The translations under genes were made by a program, and so were the position numbers. Positions 1 to 6,878 of a stretch of DNA of 12,580 bases are shown one piece after another. The stretch is from contig CALDFO010000265.1 of NCBI GenBank assembly GCA_937942205.1, forward strand, positions 1 to 12,580. The letters are read 5' to 3'. Position 1 is the first letter of the stretch; each line of letters opens with the position of its first letter. Source of the stretch: an uncultured Alphaproteobacteria bacterium. GTDB lineage: Bacteria > Pseudomonadota > Alphaproteobacteria > Micropepsales > Micropepsaceae. The notes beneath the pieces were generated by a model, which was not told the origin of the DNA, did not search any database, and saw only the letters and a program-made list of their open reading frames with translations.

Positions 1-1797
1 CCGCCAGTCGAAGGCGATCTTGGGATTGGTCGTGTTGCCGAAGTCGCTGTAATGGTCGAGGCGCCCCGACAGGTTCAGCGTCAATGCCTGCATCAAAGGC
101 ACGCCATGTGCGTCCGAGATCAGCGGGATATTGGCTTCCAGATAGGCCGACTGGATATCGCGCGAGAAATGCCACTGGCGATAAACCGCCGAGTTGGAGG
201 TCGGTCCCGCGCCCTGGCCCTGGGCGAGATACTCGTAGATGCTGGTGCGGTTCGCCTCACCGCCGAACGCGACCTTGAGGGGGCCGGCAGGCAGTTCGAG
301 CAGCGTGCCCTGGGCCTGCAGGCGCGCCTGGGTCATGCCGCTGACGAGATGGGAATTCAGTGCATCGTTGGTCAGGTTTCGGATGACGTCAGCCGAGGTG
401 CGGTTGGTGGCCGCCGGATTCCACACATCCAGCGCATTGGCCGCGGTCAAGGGAAGCTGGGTGTAGATGATATTGGTATTGGGAACCACCTGGGTCAGGC
501 TGCCGCCGCTGTTGGTGGTTCCGTTCAACGCCAGGTTGGCGACGGATGCGTTCAGCGTGCCGTTATAGCCGTACCAGCTATCGTCCCGGCCCGCCAGCAC
601 CAGAAAGTCGACGGCCCAGTCCCCGCCCAATTTGTATTCCACATTGACGTCGCCATAGACCGTATTGGCGCCGGTGAAATTGTAGGCGCCCGGCCCCAGG
701 AGCGTGTTGGAGTCCCAACGGATGGTTTCGCTGGTCGCCGCGCCGACATAGCCGGCCGGCAGGGTGAAGAACGGGTTGGCCTGATTACCCGCCCCGAAGG
801 CCGTCGCGGTCATGGTGCCGCGCGACCTGCGGCCCTGGACATCGCGCGTGGCATAGAGCAGATCGGCATCCACTTTCCATTTCTCGCCGAAATTCTGCTC
901 GATCTTCATCATTGCGTTGTTGCGCGAGGTCTTGGGAATCAGATCGGCATACTTCCAGTCCGAACACGCATAATTGGCGGTCGAGTTGGCCACCCCGGAG
1001 GTCGATGCCGCACTCATCCAGATCAGGCTCTGTCCGGCCGGCTGCAGCGATGCCGGTTCGCAGTTGATGCTGGTGCGGTTCTTGCCACCGGGGATGTTGC
1101 TGTGGTCGGGATAGGTCCAGGGACGCGAGGTCGTCGCCAGCGCGCCCTGACGGGTGAAGCTGTAGGCGAACAAGGCGCTGCCGGTCTCCCAGGCCGATCC
1201 GGTCAGGACGCCGAAATTGACATCCTGCTTGCCGTCCGCAAAGCCGGCACTGCCGGTGATCTCGACGCCGTCAAAGCGCTTGCGGGTAATGAAGTTGACC
1301 ACGCCGGCAACCGCGTCGGAGCCGTAAACCGCCGACACGCCGTCGGCCAGTACTTCGACGCGCTCGACCATGTTGATCGGCAGCATGTTGGGATCGACGA
1401 AGGAATGGTTGGTGCCCGATGTCGGCACACGGTGTCCGTCAACCAGGGTCAGGGTCGACGTCGAGGCGCTCTGCCCCAGCTGGTGGATGATGGCCTGCTG
1501 GGCGTTCTGACCGGTGCTGCCGGCATCCGCCATGCCCATGCCCATCAGTTGTGGCACGTTCGCCAGAATACCCTGCACACTGGTCGCGCCCGTCGCCTTG
1601 ATGTCCGCCAGCGTGACCGCGGTCACATTCGATCCGACCGGCGCCGCGCCGCGGATGCTGGTGCCGGTGACGACGACTTCCTCGATAGGCGTTGTAGTGT
1701 CGCCGCTCTGCGCCATTGCCGGTGTGCCCCACACGGCGGAGGCCGTGATCGCGAGAACCGACGCGGTCGCATGAAAACGATGATAACGATGACCCAT
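1..1797 (-). CDS. TonB-dependent receptor, N-terminal 599 codons (3' end outside window)
   Basis: This is an outer-membrane receptor for TonB/ExbBD-driven uptake; the ligand is unknown. Read on the minus strand, the frame is open from ATG at 1797 to the window edge without a stop. A signal peptide ends at AMA|Q (cleavage after about residue 29). It is followed by the IEEVVVTG segment (38-45) typical of the start of the mature receptor. The plug domain follows with LTLVDGHRVP (116-125) and the block ERVEVLADGVSAVYGSDAVA (about 145-164), both hallmarks of TonB receptor plugs. From about residue 175 on, alternating-strand sequence with many Asn, Gly and Thr fits the beta-barrel. Family members are usually 700-1000 residues, so one quarter or more is missing here. 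The start is supported by a strong GAGGGGAAG ribosome-binding site about 6 nt upstream. The gene is divergent from the lactonase gene. The signal and plug leave little doubt about the family; substrate assignment is not possible. Confidence 0.95.
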   Translation of the reverse strand, partial: MGHRYHRFHATASVLAITASAVWGTPAMAQSGDTTTPIEEVVVTGTSIRGAAPVGSNVTAVTLADIKATGATSVQGILANVPQLMGMGMADAGSTGQNAQQAIIHQLGQSASTSTLTLVDGHRVPTSGTNHSFVDPNMLPINMVERVEVLADGVSAVYGSDAVAGVVNFITRKRFDGVEITGSAGFADGKQDVNFGVLTGSAWETGSALFAYSFTRQGALATTSRPWTYPDHSNIPGGKNRTSINCEPASLQPAGQSLIWMSAASTSGVANSTANYACSDWKYADLIPKTSRNNAMMKIEQNFGEKWKVDADLLYATRDVQGRRSRGTMTATAFGAGNQANPFFTLPAGYVGAATSETIRWDSNTLLGPGAYNFTGANTVYGDVNVEYKLGGDWAVDFLVLAGRDDSWYGYNGTLNASVANLALNGTTNSGGSLTQVVPNTNIIYTQLPLTAANALDVWNPAATNRTSADVIRNLTNDALNSHLVSGMTQARLQAQGTLLELPAGPLKVAFGGEANRTSIYEYLAQGQGAGPTSNSAVYRQWHFSRDIQSAYLEANIPLISDAHGVPLMQALTLNLSGRLDHYSDFGNTTNPKIAFDWR

Positions 1798-1860
1798 TCT
1801 GCTTCCCCTCGTGATTGACGGCCGATGACGTTCCCGTGCCGCCGTCGAATTGCGTGCGGC

Positions 1861-1888
1861 ATCGTCACGAAGGCTGTCACATAGTCAA
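1861..1888 (-). promoter_or_regulatory. Candidate promoter for the TonB-dependent receptor
   Basis: On the minus strand TTGACT (1888-1883) matches the sigma-70 -35 box at 5 of 6 positions. It is followed after 16 bp by GACGAT (1866-1861), which keeps A2, A5 and T6 of the -10 box. This would give a leader of roughly 55 nt before the ATG at 1797. The -10 match is weak, so this is a guess supported mainly by the -35 box and its position. Confidence 0.3.
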
Positions 1889-1905
1889 TTCGCAGCACGC
1901 AGCGC

Positions 1906-1922
1906 GTTTCACAGGATGAAAC
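1906..1922. promoter_or_regulatory. Interrupted palindrome GTTTCA-N5-TGAAAC, candidate operator
   Basis: The two 6-bp arms are perfect inverted repeats separated by CAGGA. The site lies 18 bp upstream of the candidate -35 box of the TonB receptor promoter, a position suiting an activator or an upstream repressor site. The arms resemble half-sites of helix-turn-helix regulators in general. No regulator gene is in the window, so the binding protein is unknown. Confidence 0.3.
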
Positions 1923-2209
1923 ACGTGCATCCGGACAGCGGTCCAGCACAGCGACGGCACCCGACGCGCCCTGCACGGATATTCTCGCGATGCCCTGAAG
2001 CGCCCAACGCTGTCGCGGCGGTGTGCGACGCACCATGAGGAATAATCGGTACAGCTCTCACATTTTGATCGTCGGCGTTCGACCCCATCAAACGGCCTGC
2101 GCGCATGGCGCGGGTGGCGCATTGCATTCGGCACAAACGCTGCCCTAGATTTTTCCGGAATATCAAGGCGCTGCGGAGCGGAATTGGAAAGGCACCGGGA
2201 TGCGCACAC

Positions 2210-2266
2210 TGAGAATTCTCACGTGAGAATTCTCACGTGAGAATTGTCACGCCGGAAATCGTCACG
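2210..2266. repeat. Tandem 14-bp repeat of nested palindromes, candidate operator array
   Basis: Two identical units TGAGAATTCTCACG (2210-2223 and 2224-2237) are followed by a third with one change, TGAGAATTGTCACG (2238-2251). A degraded fourth copy, CGGAAATCGTCACG (2253-2266), keeps about 10 of 14 positions. Each unit contains the 12-bp perfect palindrome TGAGAATTCTCA, and because units are joined by CG, the first two together form one 26-bp perfect palindrome (2210-2235) with CACGTG at its centre. The array ends about 30 bp before the lactonase start codon. Such iterated dyads are typical of cooperative regulator binding; the regulator is not identifiable from sequence alone. No convincing -10/-35 pair was found between the array and the gene. 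Confidence 0.75.
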
Positions 2267-2295
2267 TTCGCAACCTTCAAATCACGGGTTCTAAA

Positions 2296-3447
2296 ATGAA
2301 CATGATCACACGAGTGCTTTTTTGTGCCGCGCTGACGCTGGGTTGCAGCCCGTCATTCGCCGCCACCCGCTATATCGCCTATGTCGGCACCTATACCGGC
2401 GGACCGAACGACAGCAAGGGAATCTATGGATTGCAGTTGGACGACGGCAAACTGAAAAGCCTGGGCGTGGCGGCGGAAGTCGCCAGCCCGTCCTTCCTGG
2501 CAACCGATTCGAAAAATCGCTTTCTTTACGCGGTCACCGAAAGAACAGCCAAAGGCGATCCCACGGGCTATCTGAGCAGCTATGCCATCGACCCGGCGAC
2601 GGGTGCGCTGCGCTTTCTCAACCGGGTGCCCGCGGAAGGCAGGACGTCGGCCCATCTGATCGTGGACCGGACGAACCGCTGGTTGATGGTGGCCAACTAT
2701 GGCAGCGGCAGCGTGGCGTCTTTCGCGCTGAATCCGGACGGCAGCATTGGCAAGATGGCCGACTTCCACCAGCATTCAGGCTCCAGCGCGGATCTCAGGC
2801 GTCAGAAAGGGCCGCATCCACATGAGGTCGTGATGTCGCCCGACAACCGCTTCCTGATCGTGCCGGATCTGGGCGTGGACAAGGTCTATTCCTACCGGCT
2901 GGACACGGCCACGGGAAAATTGACGCTGAACGAATCCGGGTCCGCCACGCTTCCGCCCGCCTTCGGCCCCCGCCATCTGCGCTTCGGCAAAAGCGGAAAG
3001 TTCGCTTATGTGCTGGGCGAAATGAGCTCGAAGGTGATCACCCTGTCCTATGACGCGGCTCGGGGAAAGCTGACGCCGATCCAGACCATCAGCACCATTC
3101 CCGCCGACTTCAAGGACGAAGACAATTCCGGCGAACTCGCGCTGGATTCGTCGGGGCGGTTCCTCTATGCCTCCAACCGCGGCCATGACAGCGTGACCTT
3201 ATTCTCGATCGACGCGCGCACGGGCCTGCTCAAGCTGGAGCAGATAGAACCGTCGGGCGGCAAGATACCACGCAACATCGCGCTCGATCCCAGCGAGCGC
3301 TATCTTCTGGCGGCCAATCAGGACAGCGATAACGTCGTCCTGTTCAGCCGCGATCGCAAAAGCGGCCGCCTCACCCCGACGGGCGAGGTGCTGAAACTCC
3401 CCTCACCCGTTTGCATCATGTTCGTGCCGCTCAACGACGCGAAGTAG
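2296..3447 (+). CDS. Exported lactonase-family (6-phosphogluconolactonase-like) seven-bladed beta-propeller protein
   Basis: The 383-residue product matches the lactonase/Pgl beta-propeller family (Pfam Lactonase, PF10282) over its whole length. Visible family motifs are GTYTGG (31-36), SPSFLA (64-69), PHPHEV (173-178), GPRHL (224-228), SNRGHDS (293-299), PRNIALDP (325-332), ANQDSDN (340-346) and PVCIMF (371-376). A signal peptide ends at SFA|A (after about residue 22). Cys17 does not sit in a good lipobox, so the protein is probably soluble and periplasmic. Cytoplasmic Pgl enzymes hydrolyse 6-phosphogluconolactone. An exported version more likely acts on an unphosphorylated sugar lactone or another ligand, which is inference. 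No clear Shine-Dalgarno precedes the ATG; Met3 is an alternative start. The gene stands alone, divergent from the TonB receptor, with the palindromic array directly upstream and a terminator about 130 bp downstream. Confidence 0.92.
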   Translation: MNMITRVLFCAALTLGCSPSFAATRYIAYVGTYTGGPNDSKGIYGLQLDDGKLKSLGVAAEVASPSFLATDSKNRFLYAVTERTAKGDPTGYLSSYAIDPATGALRFLNRVPAEGRTSAHLIVDRTNRWLMVANYGSGSVASFALNPDGSIGKMADFHQHSGSSADLRRQKGPHPHEVVMSPDNRFLIVPDLGVDKVYSYRLDTATGKLTLNESGSATLPPAFGPRHLRFGKSGKFAYVLGEMSSKVITLSYDAARGKLTPIQTISTIPADFKDEDNSGELALDSSGRFLYASNRGHDSVTLFSIDARTGLLKLEQIEPSGGKIPRNIALDPSERYLLAANQDSDNVVLFSRDRKSGRLTPTGEVLKLPSPVCIMFVPLNDAK

Positions 3448-3463
3448 AATCGCGCAACCGCAA

Positions 3464-3577
3464 GGGCTGAAGCTCGACAATGGCGTCCAGATCTCTTGCA
3501 ATACAGTCATCCATCCCGGCTGGGCCACCGGCGGCAGCTCCCAGGCAGCTCTAGGCCTCAAGATCGAGATGGCGTGA
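3464..3577 (+). pseudogene. Possible 3' remnant of a deleted gene
   Basis: From about 3464 an open frame of 37 codons ends in TGA at 3575-3577. It has no usable start codon of its own in that frame. It reads from GLKLDNGVQ through HPGWATGG to LGLKIEMA, which looks like the C-terminal end of a real protein. By hand count about 78 % of its codons end in G or C, as in the neighbouring genes. The stop lies only 2 bp before the arm of a strong terminator, the usual arrangement at the end of a true gene. I could not recognise the family. The alternative is a chance open frame in GC-rich spacer. Confidence 0.35.
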
Positions 3578-3579
3578 GT

Positions 3580-3620
3580 GAACCGGTTCCGCTTCCCCTG
3601 GGCGGGACCGGTTCTTTTTT
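3580..3620 (+). terminator. Rho-independent terminator
   Basis: The arm GAACCGGTTCC (3580-3590) pairs with GGGACCGGTTC (3604-3614) as an 11-bp stem with one G-U pair. The loop is 13 nt and six T follow (3615-3620). The T tract is on the plus strand only, so it stops transcription from the lactonase side. It probably belonged originally to the truncated gene ending at 3577. Confidence 0.85.
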
Positions 3621-3930
3621 ACCGCCGCGGCGCCGCGCGCCAATACGGCGGAACCGCCAAGGTCAAAAAGACGGATCAAATCCGACAGGATAAAGCGAAT
3701 GATGGGCTAAGAAGCCGCCTAAACATACCAACAGACAGACCAAGATGAGACAGCGGTTCTCACTCTTGGAAAACTTCGACGGAACAGTAAGCGAGCGCCG
3801 CAAAGGCTTTCAGGGGAGGCGCAGTACTCGCCGCCGAAGTCCGAGTTAGCCCACCTGCCGCCAGCGGCCGTCATAAGCTGTGCGGCCCCGGCCGGGTGGA
3901 AACGGCTCTTGGCATCGGGATTTGCAGCCT
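3621..3930. other. Intergenic stretch, nothing recognised
   Basis: This 310-bp spacer separates the terminator from the stop codon of the PQQ dehydrogenase on the other strand. It contains only small dyads (GGCGG-AA-CCGCC at 3647-3658, CGGAT-CAA-ATCCG near 3672-3684). The middle part (about 3658-3800) is visibly richer in A than the surrounding genes. No terminator with a T tract was found for the minus-strand dehydrogenase gene. Confidence 0.6.
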
Positions 3931-6006
3931 TCACTGAGCCTTGGGCAGGGCGAAAACATAGACGGCGTGCCCCACCATCGGGCGATTGCGCTCGAAGGCG
4001 AACATGCTGCTGGGCCTGACCTGCGGGCTGCCGCCATTATAGCCGGTCGGAACGGCAACGAACTGCTCGCCATTGACCGTGAAAGTGGTGGGGAAACCCG
4101 CCGCGGTGGTGCCCAGCCGGGTCTTCCACAGGGTCTTGCCGGTCTTGACGTCGAAGGCCCGGAATGTGCGGTCCCAATCGCCGATAAATCCGACGCCGCC
4201 CGCCGTGGTCATCGCGCTGGTCAGGAACGGCGCGCGCTGCTGCAGGGTCCAGACCGGCTTCAGGTCCTTCACCCGATAGGCGCTGAGGCGCCCCATATTG
4301 CCGTCCGAGCCCGGCGCTTCGTAGTTGCCGATCATCCCGCCCTCTGATGTCACGCAGATCTGCATCAGGGGATAGACGATCAGATCGTCTTCGGGAACAT
4401 AGCTGGCGGCCGGCCAGTTATGACCGCCCGACTGGGCCGGGCATGAGGACCGCGACGACCCCGGTTCGGGCTTCAGGATATCCGGGCGATAGGTGGCGCG
4501 GCCGGTCTTGCGGTCTATGCTGGTAAAGACATTCTGGAAAACCATCGGGACATAGTCGAGGAACTGTCCCGTGGTGCGATCCAGCTTCCAGAGAATGCCC
4601 GGCTTCCCCGCGCTGAGAAGCAGTTTCTGCGAACCATTGTCCACCAGGATTTTTTCATAGACCTCGTCCAGGTCCAGGCCCTCATCCGGCGCCGACTGGT
4701 GATACCATTTGAGCTTGCCGGTATCCACGTCCAGCGCGATGGTGGCGTTGCTGAAGAGCTTGTCGCCGATGCCGTGCTTGCCGGCCTTGGCCTGGCCGGT
4801 GCCGAAATAGACCAGGCGGAGCTTGGGATCGTATGTGCCCGCGATCCAGGCATCGGCGCCCGACCGCTCGCCATTCGCCATGTCGCCCCAGGTATCGCCG
4901 CCCGGCTCGCCGGTATAGGCGACGGTGGAGAATTTCCAGATCTGGCGGCCGTCCTTGACGTCATAAGCGGCGATGAAGCAGCGGTCCTCCAGCGAGGCTT
5001 CGTCACAAACGCCAAGCCCAAGAATGAGCTTGCCGTCTGCGATCATCACGCTGCCGACCTTGTCCCGGCCATATTCGGAAATCTTGAATTTCCAGTTGAC
5101 CTTGCCGGTGCGCGCGTCGAGCGCATACATGGTGGCGTCGCTGGCGGGATAGAAAAGCTGGTTCCCGTACAGCGCCATGGCCCGCGCGGTGGCGTTGACC
5201 TGATTTTCCAGCCTGGGGCCCAGCCGGTTTTCCCAGATCAGGTCGCCGGTGGCGGCGTTGAGCGCCTGCACCGTGTTGTTGATGACGGTCGAAACGAACA
5301 TCACGCCGTCATGCACCAGAGGCGTGATCTGCTGGCGTTCGCCGTCCTCCATGGACCAGACCCACCGCAGCTGCAGGTTCTGCACATTCTTGGCATTGAT
5401 CTGCTTGAGCGGCGAATGGCTCCAGCCTGCATAGTTCTGATAGTGCATCAGCCAGTCGCCGGGCGGCGGATTCAGCATCATCTCCTCGGTGACGGGCGTG
5501 TACTTCTCGACCGTTCCGGGAAAGGTAAGGCCCGTGGCGGTGGCCATGCTGCTGAGGCTGACATAACCCGCATAAGCATCCCGCCGCGCCGGGAGAACGG
5601 TGCTGATCGTCACATCCGTCGCCGGGGTGAAGGCGGCAGCGCCCGCCGCGGCCCCGTTGCCCTTGAGGATATACGCCACGATCGAGGCGGTTTCGGCATC
5701 CGTCAGGCTGCCGGGATTGGTGAGCGGCATGGTTTTCTTGATGCGGGCATGAAGATCGCGCGTGCTGCGTTTCCCCCAGGACTGGGTGAAGGCCGGGCCC
5801 AGCAAGCGGATGGTCTCTCCACCGCTTTCATGGCAGCCGGAACAACGGCTGGCATAAAGAGATTGTCCGGCCTGGGCCTGGGCCTCGGTAAAGGGCCCGG
5901 GCGCGGTGCTGCCTTGCGCGATGGCGTTCGACGCCCAGATCGCGGCAACCGCCACCGCCCCAAGCCCGACAACCGCGCCGAACGCGCGCATGGTGTTCCT
6001 GATCAT
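3931..6006 (-). CDS. Exported PQQ-dependent dehydrogenase with N-terminal cytochrome c domain
   Basis: A 691-residue periplasmic quinohaemoprotein, expected to oxidise an alcohol, sugar or aldehyde with PQQ and pass electrons to its own haem c. A signal peptide ends at AIA|Q (after about residue 30). The cytochrome c domain covers about 38-120, with the haem site CSGCH (55-59) and probable axial ligand Met93. The PQQ propeller starts near 183 and shows repeated W-motifs such as ALDARTGKVNWKF. Trp373 in GGDTWGD is the expected PQQ-stacking residue. Asp445 in GLDLDE aligns with the catalytic Asp of methanol/alcohol dehydrogenases, and Lys468 (GKPG) sits where those enzymes have Lys or Arg. Oddities: the usual WD at the catalytic Asp is LD, and there is no adjacent Cys-Cys pair; Cys334 and Cys343 are nine apart. 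ATG at 6006 is chosen because GGAG lies just upstream and the signal peptide begins there. An upstream in-frame start at 6051 would overlap the preceding gene and bury the signal. It lies 13 bp after the CHRD gene, so an operon is likely. Confidence 0.93.
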   Translation of the reverse strand: MIRNTMRAFGAVVGLGAVAVAAIWASNAIAQGSTAPGPFTEAQAQAGQSLYASRCSGCHESGGETIRLLGPAFTQSWGKRSTRDLHARIKKTMPLTNPGSLTDAETASIVAYILKGNGAAAGAAAFTPATDVTISTVLPARRDAYAGYVSLSSMATATGLTFPGTVEKYTPVTEEMMLNPPPGDWLMHYQNYAGWSHSPLKQINAKNVQNLQLRWVWSMEDGERQQITPLVHDGVMFVSTVINNTVQALNAATGDLIWENRLGPRLENQVNATARAMALYGNQLFYPASDATMYALDARTGKVNWKFKISEYGRDKVGSVMIADGKLILGLGVCDEASLEDRCFIAAYDVKDGRQIWKFSTVAYTGEPGGDTWGDMANGERSGADAWIAGTYDPKLRLVYFGTGQAKAGKHGIGDKLFSNATIALDVDTGKLKWYHQSAPDEGLDLDEVYEKILVDNGSQKLLLSAGKPGILWKLDRTTGQFLDYVPMVFQNVFTSIDRKTGRATYRPDILKPEPGSSRSSCPAQSGGHNWPAASYVPEDDLIVYPLMQICVTSEGGMIGNYEAPGSDGNMGRLSAYRVKDLKPVWTLQQRAPFLTSAMTTAGGVGFIGDWDRTFRAFDVKTGKTLWKTRLGTTAAGFPTTFTVNGEQFVAVPTGYNGGSPQVRPSSMFAFERNRPMVGHAVYVFALPKAQ

Positions 6007-6019
6007 GTCCGCTCCGCGC

Positions 6020-6544
6020 TCAGCTATTGTTCTTTTTCGACGCGCCATCATCCTGGCCGTCGAGAAGGTTGGGGATATACCAATTTTCCGCCTGCGGCAC
6101 GCCTTCGGGAACCGTCACATGCGCCGGCTGAAACCAGCCCCACAGGTTGCCTTTGGGCGCACTCTGGCTGTCGAGAATGACGTACAGCTTTCCCACCTTG
6201 AGCCCCGCGACCTGCGCCGGCGTCAAGGTGAAGCTGCCGGAAATTTCCCCGCTTTGTGCCTGGGGGATATTGAGGTCACCGATGGCGGCCCCGGTCCCGC
6301 CCATCACGTTGCCCATATGCAGGCGCGCCTTTGTGGCCACCGAAGAAAGACCGGCGAACTTGCCCTGGATCTTAAAGGTGTTTCCGTCCAGCGTGGCCAG
6401 AACCGTCCCGCGGCCCTGCACATCCGCGCCCTGGCGTCCGTTTTTCGGCGTTGGACCAATATCGGTCTGGTAATTCTCGGCGGCAAAGGCCGGAGCCGCC
6501 ACGAACATGACAGCCGCGACAAGCAAGCCTAGTTTCGAAACCAT
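6020..6544 (-). CDS. Exported CHRD-domain protein
   Basis: The 174-residue product has a signal peptide ending at AFA|A (after about residue 21) and one CHRD domain (Pfam PF07452, about 46-140). Family-like features are GRGTVLATLDGNTFKIQGKF (45-64), GLSS, GGTGAAIGDL, the SFTLTPAQVAGLKVGKLYV stretch (104-122) and GNLWGWF (132-138). The usual HIH-like motif is changed to ARLHMG (73-78). A 34-residue polar tail with one Trp follows the domain. There are no cysteines. CHRD domains have no established enzymatic activity in bacteria. The 13-bp gap to the PQQ dehydrogenase suggests that the two act together in the periplasm, for example as a subunit or a scaffold, which is inference. The start is fixed by the GGAGAGGA ribosome-binding site about 6 nt upstream. 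A weak promoter candidate is TTGCGG (6606-6601), 17 bp, TAAAGA (6583-6578). Readthrough from the tRNA gene 135 bp upstream is another possibility. Confidence 0.88.
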   Translation of the reverse strand: MVSKLGLLVAAVMFVAAPAFAAENYQTDIGPTPKNGRQGADVQGRGTVLATLDGNTFKIQGKFAGLSSVATKARLHMGNVMGGTGAAIGDLNIPQAQSGEISGSFTLTPAQVAGLKVGKLYVILDSQSAPKGNLWGWFQPAHVTVPEGVPQAENWYIPNLLDGQDDGASKKNNS

Positions 6545-6679
6545 GATGCGTCCTCTCCAAGGCTTTGCCCTGTAACGTCTTTATTCTCGGTATGATGCGG
6601 CCGCAAGCGCGATGCCTCTTGCAGGCGCGCCCGTTTCTTTCTGCTCGCCGACGCCGGTGAACAGAGGAGAATAAAAGGT

Positions 6680-6756
6680 TGGTGGGCCCGCCAGGACTCG
6701 AACCTGGGACCTAACCGTTATGAGCGGTCAGCTCTAACCAACTGAGCTACAGGCCC
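6680..6756 (-). tRNA. tRNA with anticodon CAU, probably tRNA-Ile2 (lysidine type), otherwise elongator tRNA-Met
   Basis: The minus strand folds into a complete 77-nt cloverleaf. Acceptor GGGCCTG pairs with CGGGCCC (one U-G pair). The D arm is GCTC/GAGC, the anticodon arm GACCG-CTCATAA-CGGTT and the T arm CCAGG-TTCGAGT-CCTGG. CCA is encoded at 6682-6680. The anticodon is CAT. It is not the initiator type, since position 1 pairs with 72. The pairs C4-G69 and C5-G68 are those used by the lysidine synthase TilS to pick tRNA-Ile2 in E. coli, so isoleucine (AUA decoding) is favoured. The choice over elongator Met is not certain. A short T run (CCTTTTATT) lies directly downstream. Confidence 0.96.
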
Positions 6757-6768
6757 TTCCCGAAACGG

Positions 6769-6796
6769 GGTATAACAGGATTTGCCGCCCCGCCAA
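6769..6796 (-). promoter_or_regulatory. Candidate sigma-70 promoter of the tRNA gene
   Basis: On the minus strand TTGGCG (6796-6791) and TATACC (6774-6769) are separated by 16 bp. Each matches 4 of 6 consensus positions. Transcription would begin a few bases before the mature tRNA 5' end at 6756, a common arrangement for tRNA genes. The position is better support than the match itself. Confidence 0.45.
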
Positions 6797-6878
6797 GGCG
6801 CATCGGGCTGCCGCGATTCTGCCCTTCTTGACCCGTACCCTCCTGGTGGAAGGGCCTGATTTGAAAGAGGAAGTTCCC

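Larger units (their letters stand above)
1798..2295. other. Divergent intergenic region between TonB receptor and lactonase gene
   Basis: These 498 bp hold no convincing gene. The short open frames on both strands have Cys/Arg-rich translations without recognisable domains or good ribosome-binding sites. What can be seen is regulatory: a candidate promoter (1861-1888) and palindrome (1906-1922) on the receptor side, and the tandem palindromic array (2210-2266) on the lactonase side. Nothing was recognised between about 1925 and 2205. Confidence 0.7.

Noticed and set aside
52..1818. 588-residue plus-strand open frame
   Set aside because: It lies antisense to the TonB-dependent receptor and is a GC-rich shadow frame; its translation is Arg/Gly/Val-rich with no domain, while the minus frame has a signal peptide and plug motifs.
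1809..1834. GGAAC on the minus strand (1834-1830) as an EcfG promoter for the TonB receptor
   Set aside because: No CGTT follows at 16 or 17 bp, and the expected -10 would fall on the ribosome-binding site.
1877..2209. 110-residue minus-strand open frame in the intergenic region
   Set aside because: Cys/Arg-rich composition without domain or good start, and a second overlapping frame is equally open; treated as chance.
2210..2266. CRISPR array or iteron origin
   Set aside because: Units are directly adjacent without spacers, only 3-4 copies are present, and there are no cas, rep or DnaA-box features nearby; an operator array fits better.
3580..3620. Terminator acting in both directions for the PQQ gene as well
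   Set aside because: The T tract follows the stem only on the plus strand, and the stem is over 300 bp past the PQQ stop codon.
6007..6051. Upstream start (extra 15 residues) for the PQQ dehydrogenase
   Set aside because: It would overlap the end of the CHRD gene and place charged residues before the signal peptide; the ATG at 6006 has GGAG at the right distance.
4699..6180. 493-residue plus-strand open frame
   Set aside because: It is antisense to the PQQ dehydrogenase and CHRD genes and has no domain or ribosome-binding site of its own.
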